DNA from: Gymnogyps californianus
Taxonomy: Eukaryota; Chordata; Aves; Accipitriformes; Cathartidae
DNA: 64,000 nucleotides
Assembly (NCBI RefSeq): GCF_018139145.2
Contig: NC_059471.1
Location: 69,127,520 to 69,191,519 of the forward strand
Direction of reading: 5' to 3'
Below the pieces are notes generated by a model. It saw only the letters and a list, made by a program, of their open reading frames with translations, was not told the origin of the DNA and made no database searches. Each line of letters begins with the position of its first letter. Position 1 is the stretch's first letter. Below, one piece after another: positions 53,376-64,000 of the stretch. The translations under genes were made by a program, and so were the position numbers.

Positions 53376-56300
53376 ACTCTCACCAGAAGATCCATCTTTG
53401 TCAAACTGATTTATTAATTAACATAGGCCTAATGAATCGGTATTTTCCAGGAGGAAGGAAAACATTTTTCCACCAGAAGGCTGTGTGACTAAGAACATGA
53501 GAATTGTTGGTAATTATAAACACATGTAAAACTGCTGCTTTACATCACTGAATACCATCCCTTCGCCGTCACATTTTTATTGCAACTGGAGCGCACAACA
53601 CACACTTTTATTCAAGGTCAGAAACGGCAATGAACTGGTACATCGCAAGTTCAACTGAACTATGGAGATGATCTAACATGGAGGAAACTCACAACCTTAT
53701 CAAAAGCCTTGGGGTTTCATACAAATCAAAGAGCATAAGGGCTGTGGGTTGGAAGCAGTTATGAACAATTACTGTATCAAGGTACAAAACTTTTTAAAAG
53801 AAAAATTTGGGGAAAGGATTTAGTAGAGTAACATGACTTCCCCTGTGAACTCTCTCTTATTGCTACAGGAAGACAGAATTAATTTTAACAAATTCTACCA
53901 GCTAAGCAACTACTGTGGCAAAATATTAATCATTCAAATTATGCATGTCACAAATAAGTTTCCCCCCCTTTCTATATAAAGAAAACTTCGAAATTCGTTG
54001 TCTTTGATTCTGAAGAAAATTCACAGAATTTGTGTAAGCTTACATGAACACAACTAATCTTAATAAGGAGCTACCTTATTAGTTTGCCCTTCACAAGAAG
54101 ATGTTTTTTTTCTAACCAAAACCTAACACAAAATTCCCCAAACATCTTTTCTGCATTTAAAAAGTTTTCATAGAGTCTCCAGGATTAAAAATAACCCTGG
54201 TACAAATATCTCCAGTAATGCTTCCTCAGCTTTTACTAACCAACAGAAGCTTAAGAAATCTACTCATGAAGTACAATCAATACAGAACCTTTTAAGGAGA
54301 CACAGCATATATAAAAATAACAGTTCAACAATATGTAAGAATTAAGTTCAGGTATTAAGGCCTGAAAGAGACATTTAGGCACAAAAAGGGTTGGAAATGA
54401 AGGACTGAAAATGCTAACAAAGTTGCCAGTAGCAAAAGGATGCTCAGTATTTCTTCGCATCTCCCAGAGTAAACACAGCAGCACGTAAACTGACAGTCCT
54501 GCTGAAATTAGTGTGTATTTTGAAACATAAATTACATCTACACCTTGCTGCATTAGGACAGTGGCTCAGAAATAAGCATGCAATCCCTCCAGCAGAATTT
54601 ACTTCAAAGCTTCCCCCCTCCTCTGCCTACAGAGCTCAGCAACAGATAAAATTGAGAATGTGGTTTTCATTCATTTCTTCCAGGCACTCTAAAATTCACA
54701 CATGCACCTCGGAGTGGCTTGAAATCTGGCGTGCCATATGGCAGTGCATTTGTCATTTCCAGAAATATGTTGAATATGGGTTCCAGAGATATAAAGCCCC
54801 AATAAAAAAAAACTCCTGAAGCCAACAGATTCTGCTCAAATGCCACCAACTTTATACTACGTGCAACTGGAGAGCCTGGGCTTTGATCAGGCTTCAAAGA
54901 ACCTCTTCATTTGCCCCAGAAAATAAATCTGATGCCGTAGCTTGTGGAGGCTCATTTCCCTACTGTTTTGCAACTCTGTAGAGTTATTTACAATTGCCTT
55001 AAGTGAGACTGAAGTAGAAATAATACATCAACATCAATACTAGAATTATACAAACACGTTGCACTTGGAGCACAAAATGAATGATTTACAAGCTGCAAAA
55101 CAGTGGAGAATCAGGATCAAGAGTTTTATGGCTATTTCAGTGTGATCCAACTGAAGAAGAAATAATTACTTCTTCCCATTCCTGCATACAAAGTTTAATG
55201 GTGCACATTATGAAGTAAAATTAAAAAAAAAAAAACCAATAGAACAATTAGCAAACAGATTTATTTTTTTTTAAACCTGAAAAAGAAATAAGGCTCTCCT
55301 GCTGGCTGAAATAATCACACAGTCTCCAAACTCAGCAAATTAGAGTGAGAGTTCAAAAAAAATTGGCGGAGCTGAGCTGAACACCTTGCTCTTGCCAAAA
55401 TGAGCGAATCCTGTGCTGTAGGTAGAAAGCAACTAATTCATCCTTCTACCACATTTTCTACTTTCCAAGGACATCTACTTCCCACTATTTGCAATCTGTG
55501 ATGAAATGATCCTTTTTCTTTTTCTAAGAAAGAAAACGCAGATTACCAAGCAACCATCAAATGACATTATATGACCAGAACGACTTTCCTCCTTATTTTT
55601 TTCCTTTCAAGGCTGCAATCACAGATCATGGTATTTTCCAACACAGATACAGAGAAAGAGAAACAGAGAATCATTCACCTTTTTGCTGGCATGCTCAGTT
55701 TTACCTTCCTCCCTTTTCTCCTCTTGTTGCCTCTTGAAACTAAGTTATCTTAGCACACATCTTTTTACACCAAGGATGAAAATTAACAGCGAGTAGTAAC
55801 TCTGTTGACAAGAACTGCTTTGGGGGTGGTACTTTGTTTTGAAACACACTCAGAAATCAAGAAAAGTCTTACTCCAGAGGGGTGGATCCTAGAGTCTCTG
55901 AAGAACTTCCCATGTGCATATTCCGCAGCAAAATTTGTTTTCGAGACAGTGTACGTATACAATTTATCCAGAATGGGGACGTGACTGGAAAGACTGCAAG
56001 AAAGTACAGGTGATTCTGTAATCAGTCTAATCCAGACCTACTGTAAGGTTTCTATGTATAAGGAAGACAATCAAGAGCATTTCCACCCTAACTGGGAAAG
56101 AATACTTGCAAGCACCTAAAAAAAAAAAAAACTTACGGCAGCAGCAACAGGGATATTTAACATAGCACAGACATTATTCCACTATACTAATCAATCATGT
56201 TCATCCAAGACTGGGATCCATGCAGCTGCTCCAGCTGATGAGTGTTTCAGCCACCCAGAGACAAGACTACTGCATATCTGCCACTCACATCTCCTAATGA

Positions 56301-59300
56301 TGACAGTGTATCTGCTCGTTGCTGCTAGAGGCAGTGGACTTTGAGAAAGCCAGGGCTTTTTCCCCAGGCGTAACAAGCACAGAGCTGCCAGCCGCTGGTG
56401 TTGCCATCTAGGGAAGCTATTCCTAGAAAAGCAAGAAAAATGTGTGGGCTGAGCTGGAAAGACAATGTAGAAACTAAAGGAAGCAGAAGAGTCCTCTGTA
56501 ATAAAGAGGTGAAGAAAATCCCCATGTCTGCTAAGATTTAGGTTGCTGAGCAGATCTCCCCTCACCCCAGCCAATACCTCGGCTTTTTGGGTATACTGAG
56601 CTTGTGGGTGGGATGAAAAGCTGCTTTCACATGCTACAGCAAAATTTTACTGTGCCCAGCAGACAAATAAAGTATTCTAAATTTCCTGAACATTTTAATA
56701 CTCATTGCAAGGCAGAATAAAACCAAACGAAAACCCTAGAAAATCTGCACTTTACAGAACTTTCCATATGTTTTGCAGGTTGCATGGAAACCACCTGCTG
56801 ATGCTGCCAGAACAATTCAAGAAGAACCCAAGTCTGTGTTTGACAGGTCCAGACCTATTGCAAAGAAATGAAAATCCCACACGGGAAGCCTAAGTGAGGG
56901 AATGACTTCAGTGTGATAGATGGAGGTGTTCCTGGATAATTCAGAAGAAATTTCTTCTTTAATTATTCTTACAAGAAAACATACTGGCCATCAGTTTGAA
57001 ATTCAACTTCTATCATATTCTTAAATCTAGGTCTAGAAAACAGAAAAACAGCCAGCTATTGAAGTTGCACACACTCTACCATCCTCCCACTGCTATTACT
57101 ACACTGGCAACAGTAATAGCTGTAACTATAGGTGCCCATATAGGAACATCCATGTAGCTGGGACCCCATGTTTTACCCCTGCCGTCACCCAGGTTAGCTC
57201 CTGGTAAGACAGTAAGTCAACGGTAATTGTCTATACTAAGACTCTCTGAAGTAACTACATAAGGATAGCAAGACAGAAAGTTTTATAAAATGATGTAAAA
57301 AAAGTTGTGACTGCAGTATTAGCATTTAATGAATACATTCATATAGTAACCCTGCACAGCAAGTAGATTATTGTCTTCCTGTTACAGTGGGGTTTTAGTC
57401 TGTAGGATTTCCCTCCTTTGATGCAAAAGTGAACAAGCACTGCCAATGACAGGATATCAGCCTAGCCAGATCTAGGATAGCAATCTAGGATTTGCCTAGA
57501 TCCTAACAAACTATCTTAGATGGACAAAAGTACCTAGAACAGCAATTCTCAGGTTATCACAACTAAAATGCTAGAGACAGAAGAACTGATTCTCAACTAT
57601 GCGTACACTTTTTTTAATCACAGTTTTCTTCTTCACATATGTGTTTTTCTTGCCAAAGTCCAAAATCTAAGCCTCAGAAGAGTTAACTAAACATATTTGT
57701 AAGTGGCTTGAGTATAACAACTCAGTTGACTAAATACTTGGAAGAGTTCACCTGGTGGCTTTAAAGTGGAGCAGAGGACCAAACCAGAGCTCTGCAGGTG
57801 GTAATATACTCCTTGGGGATCTATTAATAAAACGGTAACAATCCTTTAGCTGAAGCAAAGCCAAAAGATTCAAGATGGGAAATGAAGCTAGAACGTAAGA
57901 ACGTAAAAGTTTACTTCCTGTGCCCAAGGTTAGCAAACTATTACAACTTTAAGGTACATGCCAGTAAAGCTATTTTCCTTTCTTACTTACAGATTTAGCC
58001 TTTAAGGCGTTCTATGCACTTTCTCAAGCTCTCACTGCATATTTTAATTTTATACTTAAAGATCTTCCTGCATTCCGAGACAATTCTTATTATTTTGCTT
58101 TGATGCTTTTTTTCCTTGGATGTTTTCCAGATGAAGCTCTAAATTGAAGTTCAGCAGAAAAACGATCAGAGCACTACATTTCAATAACAGAAGCATTGAA
58201 AATGTGGCCTTCAGTGTATTAAAGTCATTGCTGGAAGCTACATATGAAAATATATTACCCACCTCAGAAAACTCTCCATTGTTATAATTTGGTCATTTCA
58301 CACACCAGTGATCAATCTCAGCTGAGCACATTCTGTAAGTCCACACATAATGATAAAAAATTAGACGTACCAGAGAAAAATTAAAGCCCTTCCTTTGTGA
58401 ACAAGTTTATTCACCTAGTGATTTTATATAAAAATCACTTTTCTGCTGCTTCTTGGTATGAAGCTAAACAAGCTGAAGATATATAAATTGTTGATTACAA
58501 GGGTCAATGACTCAGCAACCTGTATTATGTCCACTTTGCAGCAAAAGCTACTAGGCACAAAGAATCAACTTTTAAAAACAATCTTAGAAGCATGCCCAAA
58601 TGACACTTTCTTTTTTTAAAAAAGCTACACACACGTTCAATACTACTAGCTGTAAATCATGCATCCCTTGTCTAATTCTCCTTAAACTCTGGATTTCTGT
58701 TCTCCAACTCACTTTCCTTTACCTACCCTTAGAAATTTAAAAGTTTCAGATTGGTGTTGCATACAAAAGCCTCAGAATCAGTGATTGTCACAAATTGTAT
58801 TACACACACATCTACAAGCAGAAAATGCCAGGCTACATTTCAAGTACAGAAGAACAGAGACTTTTCGTAACAGCAATGCTCTGGAGAAATATTACTAAAA
58901 AGAGAATATCCAGCTATTGGAAAACAGAAAAAACTTAAGGAAGATTGCTTCCGCTGTCCCCCAACTCACTATCACACCGAGATCCAGCACTGGACCTCAT
59001 CACACATTTCTCACTATGGCAGCTCTCCCTCTCCCACAATAAAGAGTGGACAAGCAGAAGGATGCTGCATAGGGAAGGAAAGTACGCTGTTATTTTTATA
59101 CAGTTCATTTTAGTCCAAAGCTAGTTCACACTGGTAAATCCTACCCCAATTTGGACCACAGTGGTATTCATAAATTCAGTTCAGATTTAACGAATCATTC
59201 CCAAATACCAGGTTGCAGGCATATACATATGTAGGTAGAAAATGAAAACATGGTATTCAACAGAATTACCTGTAAGGCACCGTGTACTTACTCCCAGCCT

Positions 59301-60575
59301 GAGCAGATAAAGCAAGCAGACAATCTCATTTCTGTGACTGGTGTGTGACTACATCCTTAGAACAGTGAGCCAACAAAACAAGAACAAAAATATCTTCATC
59401 AAAATCCTATTCACAGCTGTTAATTTAATGGAAAGACTCTTTCGACATGAAGAATACATGAGTAATAGCCTCCACGGCAACTTTAACAGCAGACCATTAG
59501 ACAAGGGGCTTCATAACACAGCAGCTGGATGCCATTCAGCTACCTGACAGCCTCTAAGTCGCTTGGAAAAAGTGAATTAATCAGAAGACATGTATTTCTA
59601 AGGCAACGACCAGTGCCCCCCCCAGTACCACAAAGGGAACAGAAGGGAGATGGGGGGAAGGAGACTGATTCGGATGTTCTGAAAGAGGGATTAGAGCAAG
59701 GGGCTGCGTGATTCAAGACAACGTACAATGATCGTTCTCACACAGCAGCTGCAGGAACATACAGACTTCTCCACAGGACAGTTACATTCATTTTAGTCTT
59801 CTGTAAACTTACAATATTTTAAAACAATTGCACTGAGAACGATACAAAAACAATGTAAAACATTCACTCATGACTTTTCTCAATGTGAAAATGCTTCTTT
59901 TGACTTAGTGAAAGACATTTATTGACTGAAACGTGTGGGAGCCCCCCCAATACCCTAATGCAATGCCAGAACATATTCACGGAAGAAGAAAGTTTAAAAC
60001 AATTATACAGAAATGTTGTATGTGAGGGTTCAAAAGTGTGGATAATCTGTCCTCATTTCAGAAACCTCATCAACTGTATTTTTGAACATCATTTTTAACT
60101 GCAATGTTTCAGTCAAATCTTGCTCATTTTATTCCCAAATGAGTGTAATCATGCTAGACAAGATACAGGGCTTTTTAGTTTTATCTAATGATTTTTTTTT
60201 TATTATTTGCTGAAATATTTCTGCCATACAAATGGATTACAGACAACCCAAAACCACATCCACTCACAATCAAGGCTATTGCCAATCCTAACTATGTACA
60301 GAACACAGCAAAATAGAAAAGGAGGAGGGAAAAGACTAACGAAGCCACTAAGCAGACGTGATCACTGTCTCTTTAGATAACACAAAAATCAAGGTATGCG
60401 CCAACTAAATTAAAGTTTTTCTAGAATGAAGATCAAATATTTACAGACTTTGTAAAATAAAATGGTATTTCCCTAAGAAAATCTAAAGGTGCATCTACAC
60501 AACCACCGGAACTATGAACTATATTGACACCAGGTGCAAGTATTCTTATTGGGTTTTGGGGTTTTGACCGTTGTT

Positions 60576-60603
60576 GGGTTTTGGGGGGTTGGGTTTGCTG
60601 GGG
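60576..60603 (+). repeat. G-quadruplex motif in a T/G tract
   Basis: Four G-tracts of 3, 6, 3 and 4 bases are separated by spacers of 4, 2 and 6 bases, satisfying the usual quadruplex pattern. It lies within a longer GGGTTTTGGGG-like tract that starts at 60551. Confidence 0.75.
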
Positions 60604-60796
60604 TTCTCTTACATCTAGTAGGCACCACAATTTTAGAAGGATGCTGTCAGCAATTTAAACAACCCATTGAAATCCGGCTGCTTAACACCAGGCATGGCGT
60701 CTTGCAAACTGGGCACATCCCTTACGTTCAAAAAGCCAGTCCCAGGAAAACGAGGCAGAAACAAGAGCCAAGGGCTGCTGCCAGTCTGGCCGGCAC

Positions 60797-60820
60797 CAGG
60801 CAGGCAGGCAGGCAGGCAGG
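60797..60820 (+). repeat. (CAGG)6 tetranucleotide repeat
   Basis: Six uninterrupted CAGG units lie in a GC-rich patch (about 60650-60960). Further CAGG words occur at 60900-60910. Likely length-variable. The long open frames across it on both strands are explained by the repeat and high GC content. Confidence 0.9.
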
Positions 60821-62194
60821 GCCGACCAGCGGGATGGCAGAGGGAGGTCATAGCTCTCTGCTGCCAGCACTGCCCAGGCAGACACAGCACGGGCTCACCT
60901 GCAGGCAGGCCAGCGCTGCCTGAGGGTTGGGGCTTGAAAGGCAACACCTGATTTCGCCCCCCCAACCTGGCTGGAATGAGAGCTGACCGATGGACATGAC
61001 TGAAGCTGTTTGATACTGCATGTCGTCTTCTTGGGTTTTGAGCTGCTCACAGTTTACGAGCCCTGCCCTGCACTTTTACCAACACCTCCCCACATGGCTG
61101 GGGGACACGCAGCCCTTCCTTCATTGCCCATCCTTACCAGGTCCTTTGCCAAACACATTCAGTTCACACACTGAAAAACAATTTCTAAACTGCCAAATGC
61201 ACCTGGCACTAGCAATGCCAAGCTGTTCTCTACACAATCAACAAGAAAAAGGCTTTATGATCACAAGTTAGTTGATGATGATCTTGCTGATCTATGGTCT
61301 ATATATATACAGAGACTCCTCCTAGGTTTTTCTGTAACTGAAGTGACTTGATAATACAGCAACAGGTGCTCTACCTCAACCATCAGAAAAATTACCTTCT
61401 CTCTAGTGTAACTCCACCTTGAACTCACCTGCATTCATGATTCACTGACATCAGACTCAGGATTGCTATCTTTGAAGAACCAAACTTTTAAAATTTTACT
61501 ACCTGCTTAGCAAGCACGGTATAATCTACTGCTTCTAATGCTGTGTACACTTAGTAATGGTATGTATGCCTTACTCTTCTGCAGCAATGGCAATGTCCGC
61601 TATTTCAGATTGCAGTTATGTATGGTATCTTCTTTTAACCACGAGTATGTCACTCATATTATCTCAAAGGAATCCAAATGACCAACTACTTAACCGCTAA
61701 AATTATCCATTCAGAAAGAAGAAAAAACAAAAATGAAAGAACAGAACAGATAAATCACAAGGGCAAGCTGAAAAGACTTCTATAATAGAGGATTGAAACT
61801 AAGTCTAGTTGCACCATTAAACACATTAAATGTATTACAGTTAAAACATGGGGGGGAAAGAGTTTTAAAAATTATTTCAATGATCTGCATTAATATACTT
61901 ATCTTCAAACCTCGATTCCTCTAAAACAGATATTATAACCCTCAATGCATTTAAGGGCTTTTCTCATATTGCATTTTAATTTTTCCTTTTTTCTGCTTTC
62001 ACACAGTCTGGTTGTCTGTTTTAAATTCTAGGTTTCCATACTTTAAAATTAAACACCAAACTAAACCATTCCTTGTTTTCCCTGTGAGGAACTAACTTCC
62101 TTTTTCTATCAACTTAAGCAGGCATTACATCAAGCACTGCCTGATCCATCCCTGTTCTTTAACACCTCAGTATTATCCTTCATTAAACAACGCT

Positions 62195-62280
62195 TAATTA
62201 CTAGCAGTCCCACTGACTTTATGGGACTGCTAATAGAGTAACGTAATACACAATGTACAGGTGTAAAGTCTGTCTGTAAA
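62195..62280 (+). mobile_element. Probable relic of an ancient L3/CR1-like element
   Basis: The segment CAGTCCCACTGACTTTATGGGACTGCT, followed by GAGTAACGTAATACAC and AGGTGTAAAG, resembles the conserved 3' part of old amniote L3/CR1-type repeats (CCCATTGACTTCAATGGGACT followed by GAGTAA-like words), as I remember it. The same bases form an 11-bp stem (62202-62212 with 62222-62232) around a 9-base loop, a property of that repeat core. Strongly diverged; boundaries are approximate. Confidence 0.4.
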
Positions 62281-62506
62281 AATAAGCTGGCTATGTGACA
62301 CTGCAGGCAGAAGTTCAACATGTAATTTAACATACGTGTCATGACAAGTTAAAGAACGTATAACTAAAAAAGAATTGACCTGCAATGTAATTGTGTTTCT
62401 TGTCTTGAAAAGACGTACTTATGGCTCAGCTTCGTGTTTTGTAAATAAGAGACATTCATTCCAACAGGACCATTAGTGGTACTAAGCACATGCTTGCATT
62501 TTCACA

Positions 62507-62962
62507 GGGCCACAGCAACAGCAGGAAAAGTTGGGATACAAAACAAAGAATGAACATTTTGGCAAAGGCACAACATTGCATCTTCCTGACGTTCCAGAGA
62601 GGCAAAAAGAATATCTGAACAAAATAAACATCCAGGATCTCCTGTCAGCAAAACTGGAAAAGATCCTAAAGGAATACAACCAACAGTATTACAAGACAGG
62701 ACTAACGGCAGAAGACGCACATCGCTGCAATAACAACATTACACAGACTTTAATAGTTTTCTGTCATAGGAGGTCTATAACATTTCAGTTCATTACAATT
62801 CCCCATGCATTCTTTAAGGGTCTCAGAGCTCATAAAAATGATGTGTCATATTTTGATACTTGTGCTAAACACAAGCTTTATTATTACCAGTGTTTAAACC
62901 CAATACAATCCACACAGTCCTTACTGAGATATCTGATTAAATTTCTAATATTCATGAACTAG
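62507..62962 (+). CDS. Coding-like exon of an unidentified gene
   Basis: An acceptor (TGCTTGCATTTTCACAG, ending at 62506) opens a frame that continues to a TAG at 62960-62962. The first 80 or so codons look truly coding: hydrophilic, helix-rich, with runs such as LPDVPERQKEYLNKINIQDL and EKILKEYNQQYYKTGLTAED, and balanced codon use. From about 62750 the translation becomes hydrophobic and irregular, like untranslated sequence, so the real reading may end or shift there. No good donor follows, so it would be a terminal exon or a broken copy. I do not recognise the family. The strand is opposite to NCK2. In other vertebrates FHL2 lies upstream of NCK2, but this is not LIM-domain sequence. A retrocopy or gene remnant is the main alternative. 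Confidence 0.4.
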   Translation, partial: GPQQQQEKLGYKTKNEHFGKGTTLHLPDVPERQKEYLNKINIQDLLSAKLEKILKEYNQQYYKTGLTAEDAHRCNNNITQTLIVFCHRRSITFQFITIPHAFFKGLRAHKNDVSYFDTCAKHKLYYYQCLNPIQSTQSLLRYLIKFLIFMN

Positions 62963-64000
62963 AATCTTAATATTGAATACTCAAAATGATTTAAGTCTTT
63001 TGATGTAACGGAACATAAGTCATTCAGTGTCAAGTAGAAGGCAGATCCTTTATTATAGAATTAATTATTTGGGATATTAGCATTAATTTCTTTTTCTATT
63101 TGGATTAAATGGAATTCAAAACAGTGTGAATTTATGAATAGTCCACAATATAATTATTTCTATATTATCCCTGCAGCAGTAGCAGAAAGCCTACAGACCT
63201 GAAAGTGTAAAGGAAGGAGACTGAGCATCAATTTTTCTTCTAATCTTTTTTCTGAAAGACAGGAAAGGTAAAGCTCAATATGTTTATACTCTAAATGACT
63301 TACACTCTTTTTTGATGTAAAAATATATGTCTTTATATCTATAAACACCATCTACATATTTTTGTATTCAACATGCAATGATTAAAAGGAAAATACATTT
63401 AAGCAAGATATACCATAGCCAATTTCTTTTACAACTGGAACAAAAACATCCTTAATTAAAACCACAAAGCTGCAAAAATACCAGGGACTTTTACAAAATT
63501 TCAATACTCGCTGGGAAAAACATTATGTCTTAACTTACATTTCCAAAGTTGCTACGTCCACAGGATTTCAAGGAGTTCTGGTAGGAAGGACTAAAGATAC
63601 AAACATGGTACCTTTTTTCCAGCAGCTAAATGGTACCAATTTTTAATTCACTTATGTTACAGGTATAGCCAGACAGTATATCACAAAAATAATTCACAAC
63701 TCAAAACAAATAAATAAATACAACACCACTTATGTAAAATTGCTGTTTGCAGATCATCTGAGTCAGAGCTACCAGAGCGCTAGATACTGAAGGACCGTAA
63801 CCCAGCATAACATTCCCATACAAAACACACAAAAAAAAAAATCAGTATTTACAGGTTTCTACTCAACTTTACCAGACTTCTGCAGTCTGGTAAACCAGAA
63901 ATAGCTGTCCAACTGAAACTGCAACTTTACGAATAAACAACAGCCAAGGCTAAAAATAAGCCAGACAAACCATCTGTGCCACTGCCTCTGTTCGCAGCCC
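62963..64000. other. Right-end noncoding sequence
   Basis: AT-rich DNA with no recognised gene, repeat or CpG island. If the exon at 62507 is terminal, this would begin with its 3' UTR, but I see no AATAAA polyadenylation signal within the first several hundred bases. A short AAATAAATAAATA run lies near 63707-63719. Confidence 0.4.

Larger units (their letters stand above)
47371..62506. other. Noncoding upstream sequence between the LTR-like element and the exon-like block at 62507
   Basis: About 15 kb, mostly AT-rich, with no recognised gene. It contains the T23 run at 48342-48364, A-runs near 52989-53092, the CpG-rich block at 53165-53375, and the G-rich and GC-rich blocks at 60549-60960. 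A probable ancient L3/CR1-like relic lies at 62195-62280. Open frames such as 49179-49661 plus, 56191-56574 minus and 60534-60923 plus have no recognisable domains and are most likely chance. Confidence 0.5.

Noticed and set aside
60534..60965. Overlapping open frames of 67-129 codons on both strands
   Set aside because: Explained by local high GC content and the (CAGG)6 repeat, which remove stop codons in several frames at once.
62202..62232. Hairpin considered as a microRNA precursor
   Set aside because: The stem is only 11 bp with a 9-base loop, too short for a precursor, and the sequence is better explained as the core of an old L3/CR1-like repeat.
1..64000. CRISPR array, operon, phage or toxin-antitoxin system
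   Set aside because: The window is intron-rich avian nuclear DNA. No regularly spaced repeats or prokaryotic gene arrangement is present.

Overview
This is vertebrate nuclear DNA, almost certainly from a bird. It is AT-rich with long poly-A/T tracts and stop codons in every frame. It holds a CR1 retroposon fragment and one young LTR-type insertion whose left half resembles LTRs I associate with neoavian birds. There are no operons, tRNAs, rRNAs, CRISPR arrays or bacterial-style genes.

The only gene identified with confidence is NCK2, on the minus strand. Its first coding exon (13885-14110, with the exon extending to 14126) encodes the SH3-1 domain and the start of the SH3-1/SH3-2 linker of this SH2/SH3 adaptor. 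It has a consensus acceptor on its 5' side and a GTAAGT donor on its 3' side. The remaining three-quarters of the protein (SH3-2, SH3-3, SH2) is not in the window, so the next coding exon lies beyond position 1 and this intron exceeds 13.8 kb.

Layout: 1-13884 is NCK2 intron downstream of the first coding exon. 13885-14126 is that exon. 14127-64000 is upstream sequence, either 5' introns or 5' flank. The upstream part contains a good candidate for a 70-nt noncoding 5' exon (36096-36165, minus strand), a weaker 38-nt candidate (14961-14998), a CR1 3' fragment (36605-36980), a CpG-dense block at 44770-44930, a complete 635-bp LTR-like insertion (46731-47365) with a 5-bp target duplication and unusually long perfect terminal inverted repeats, a CpG-rich block at 53165-53375, a GC/G-rich block at 60545-60960, an ancient L3/CR1-like relic at about 62195-62280, and an unidentified plus-strand coding-like exon at 62507 onward. 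No strong CpG-island promoter of a housekeeping kind is visible, so the main NCK2 promoter may be to the right of the window.

No multi-gene system is visible. The items most worth checking are the LTR-like element with 38-bp inverted ends, the coding-like exon at 62507, the candidate 5' exon at 36096, and the overlapping upstream ATG at the NCK2 start codon.
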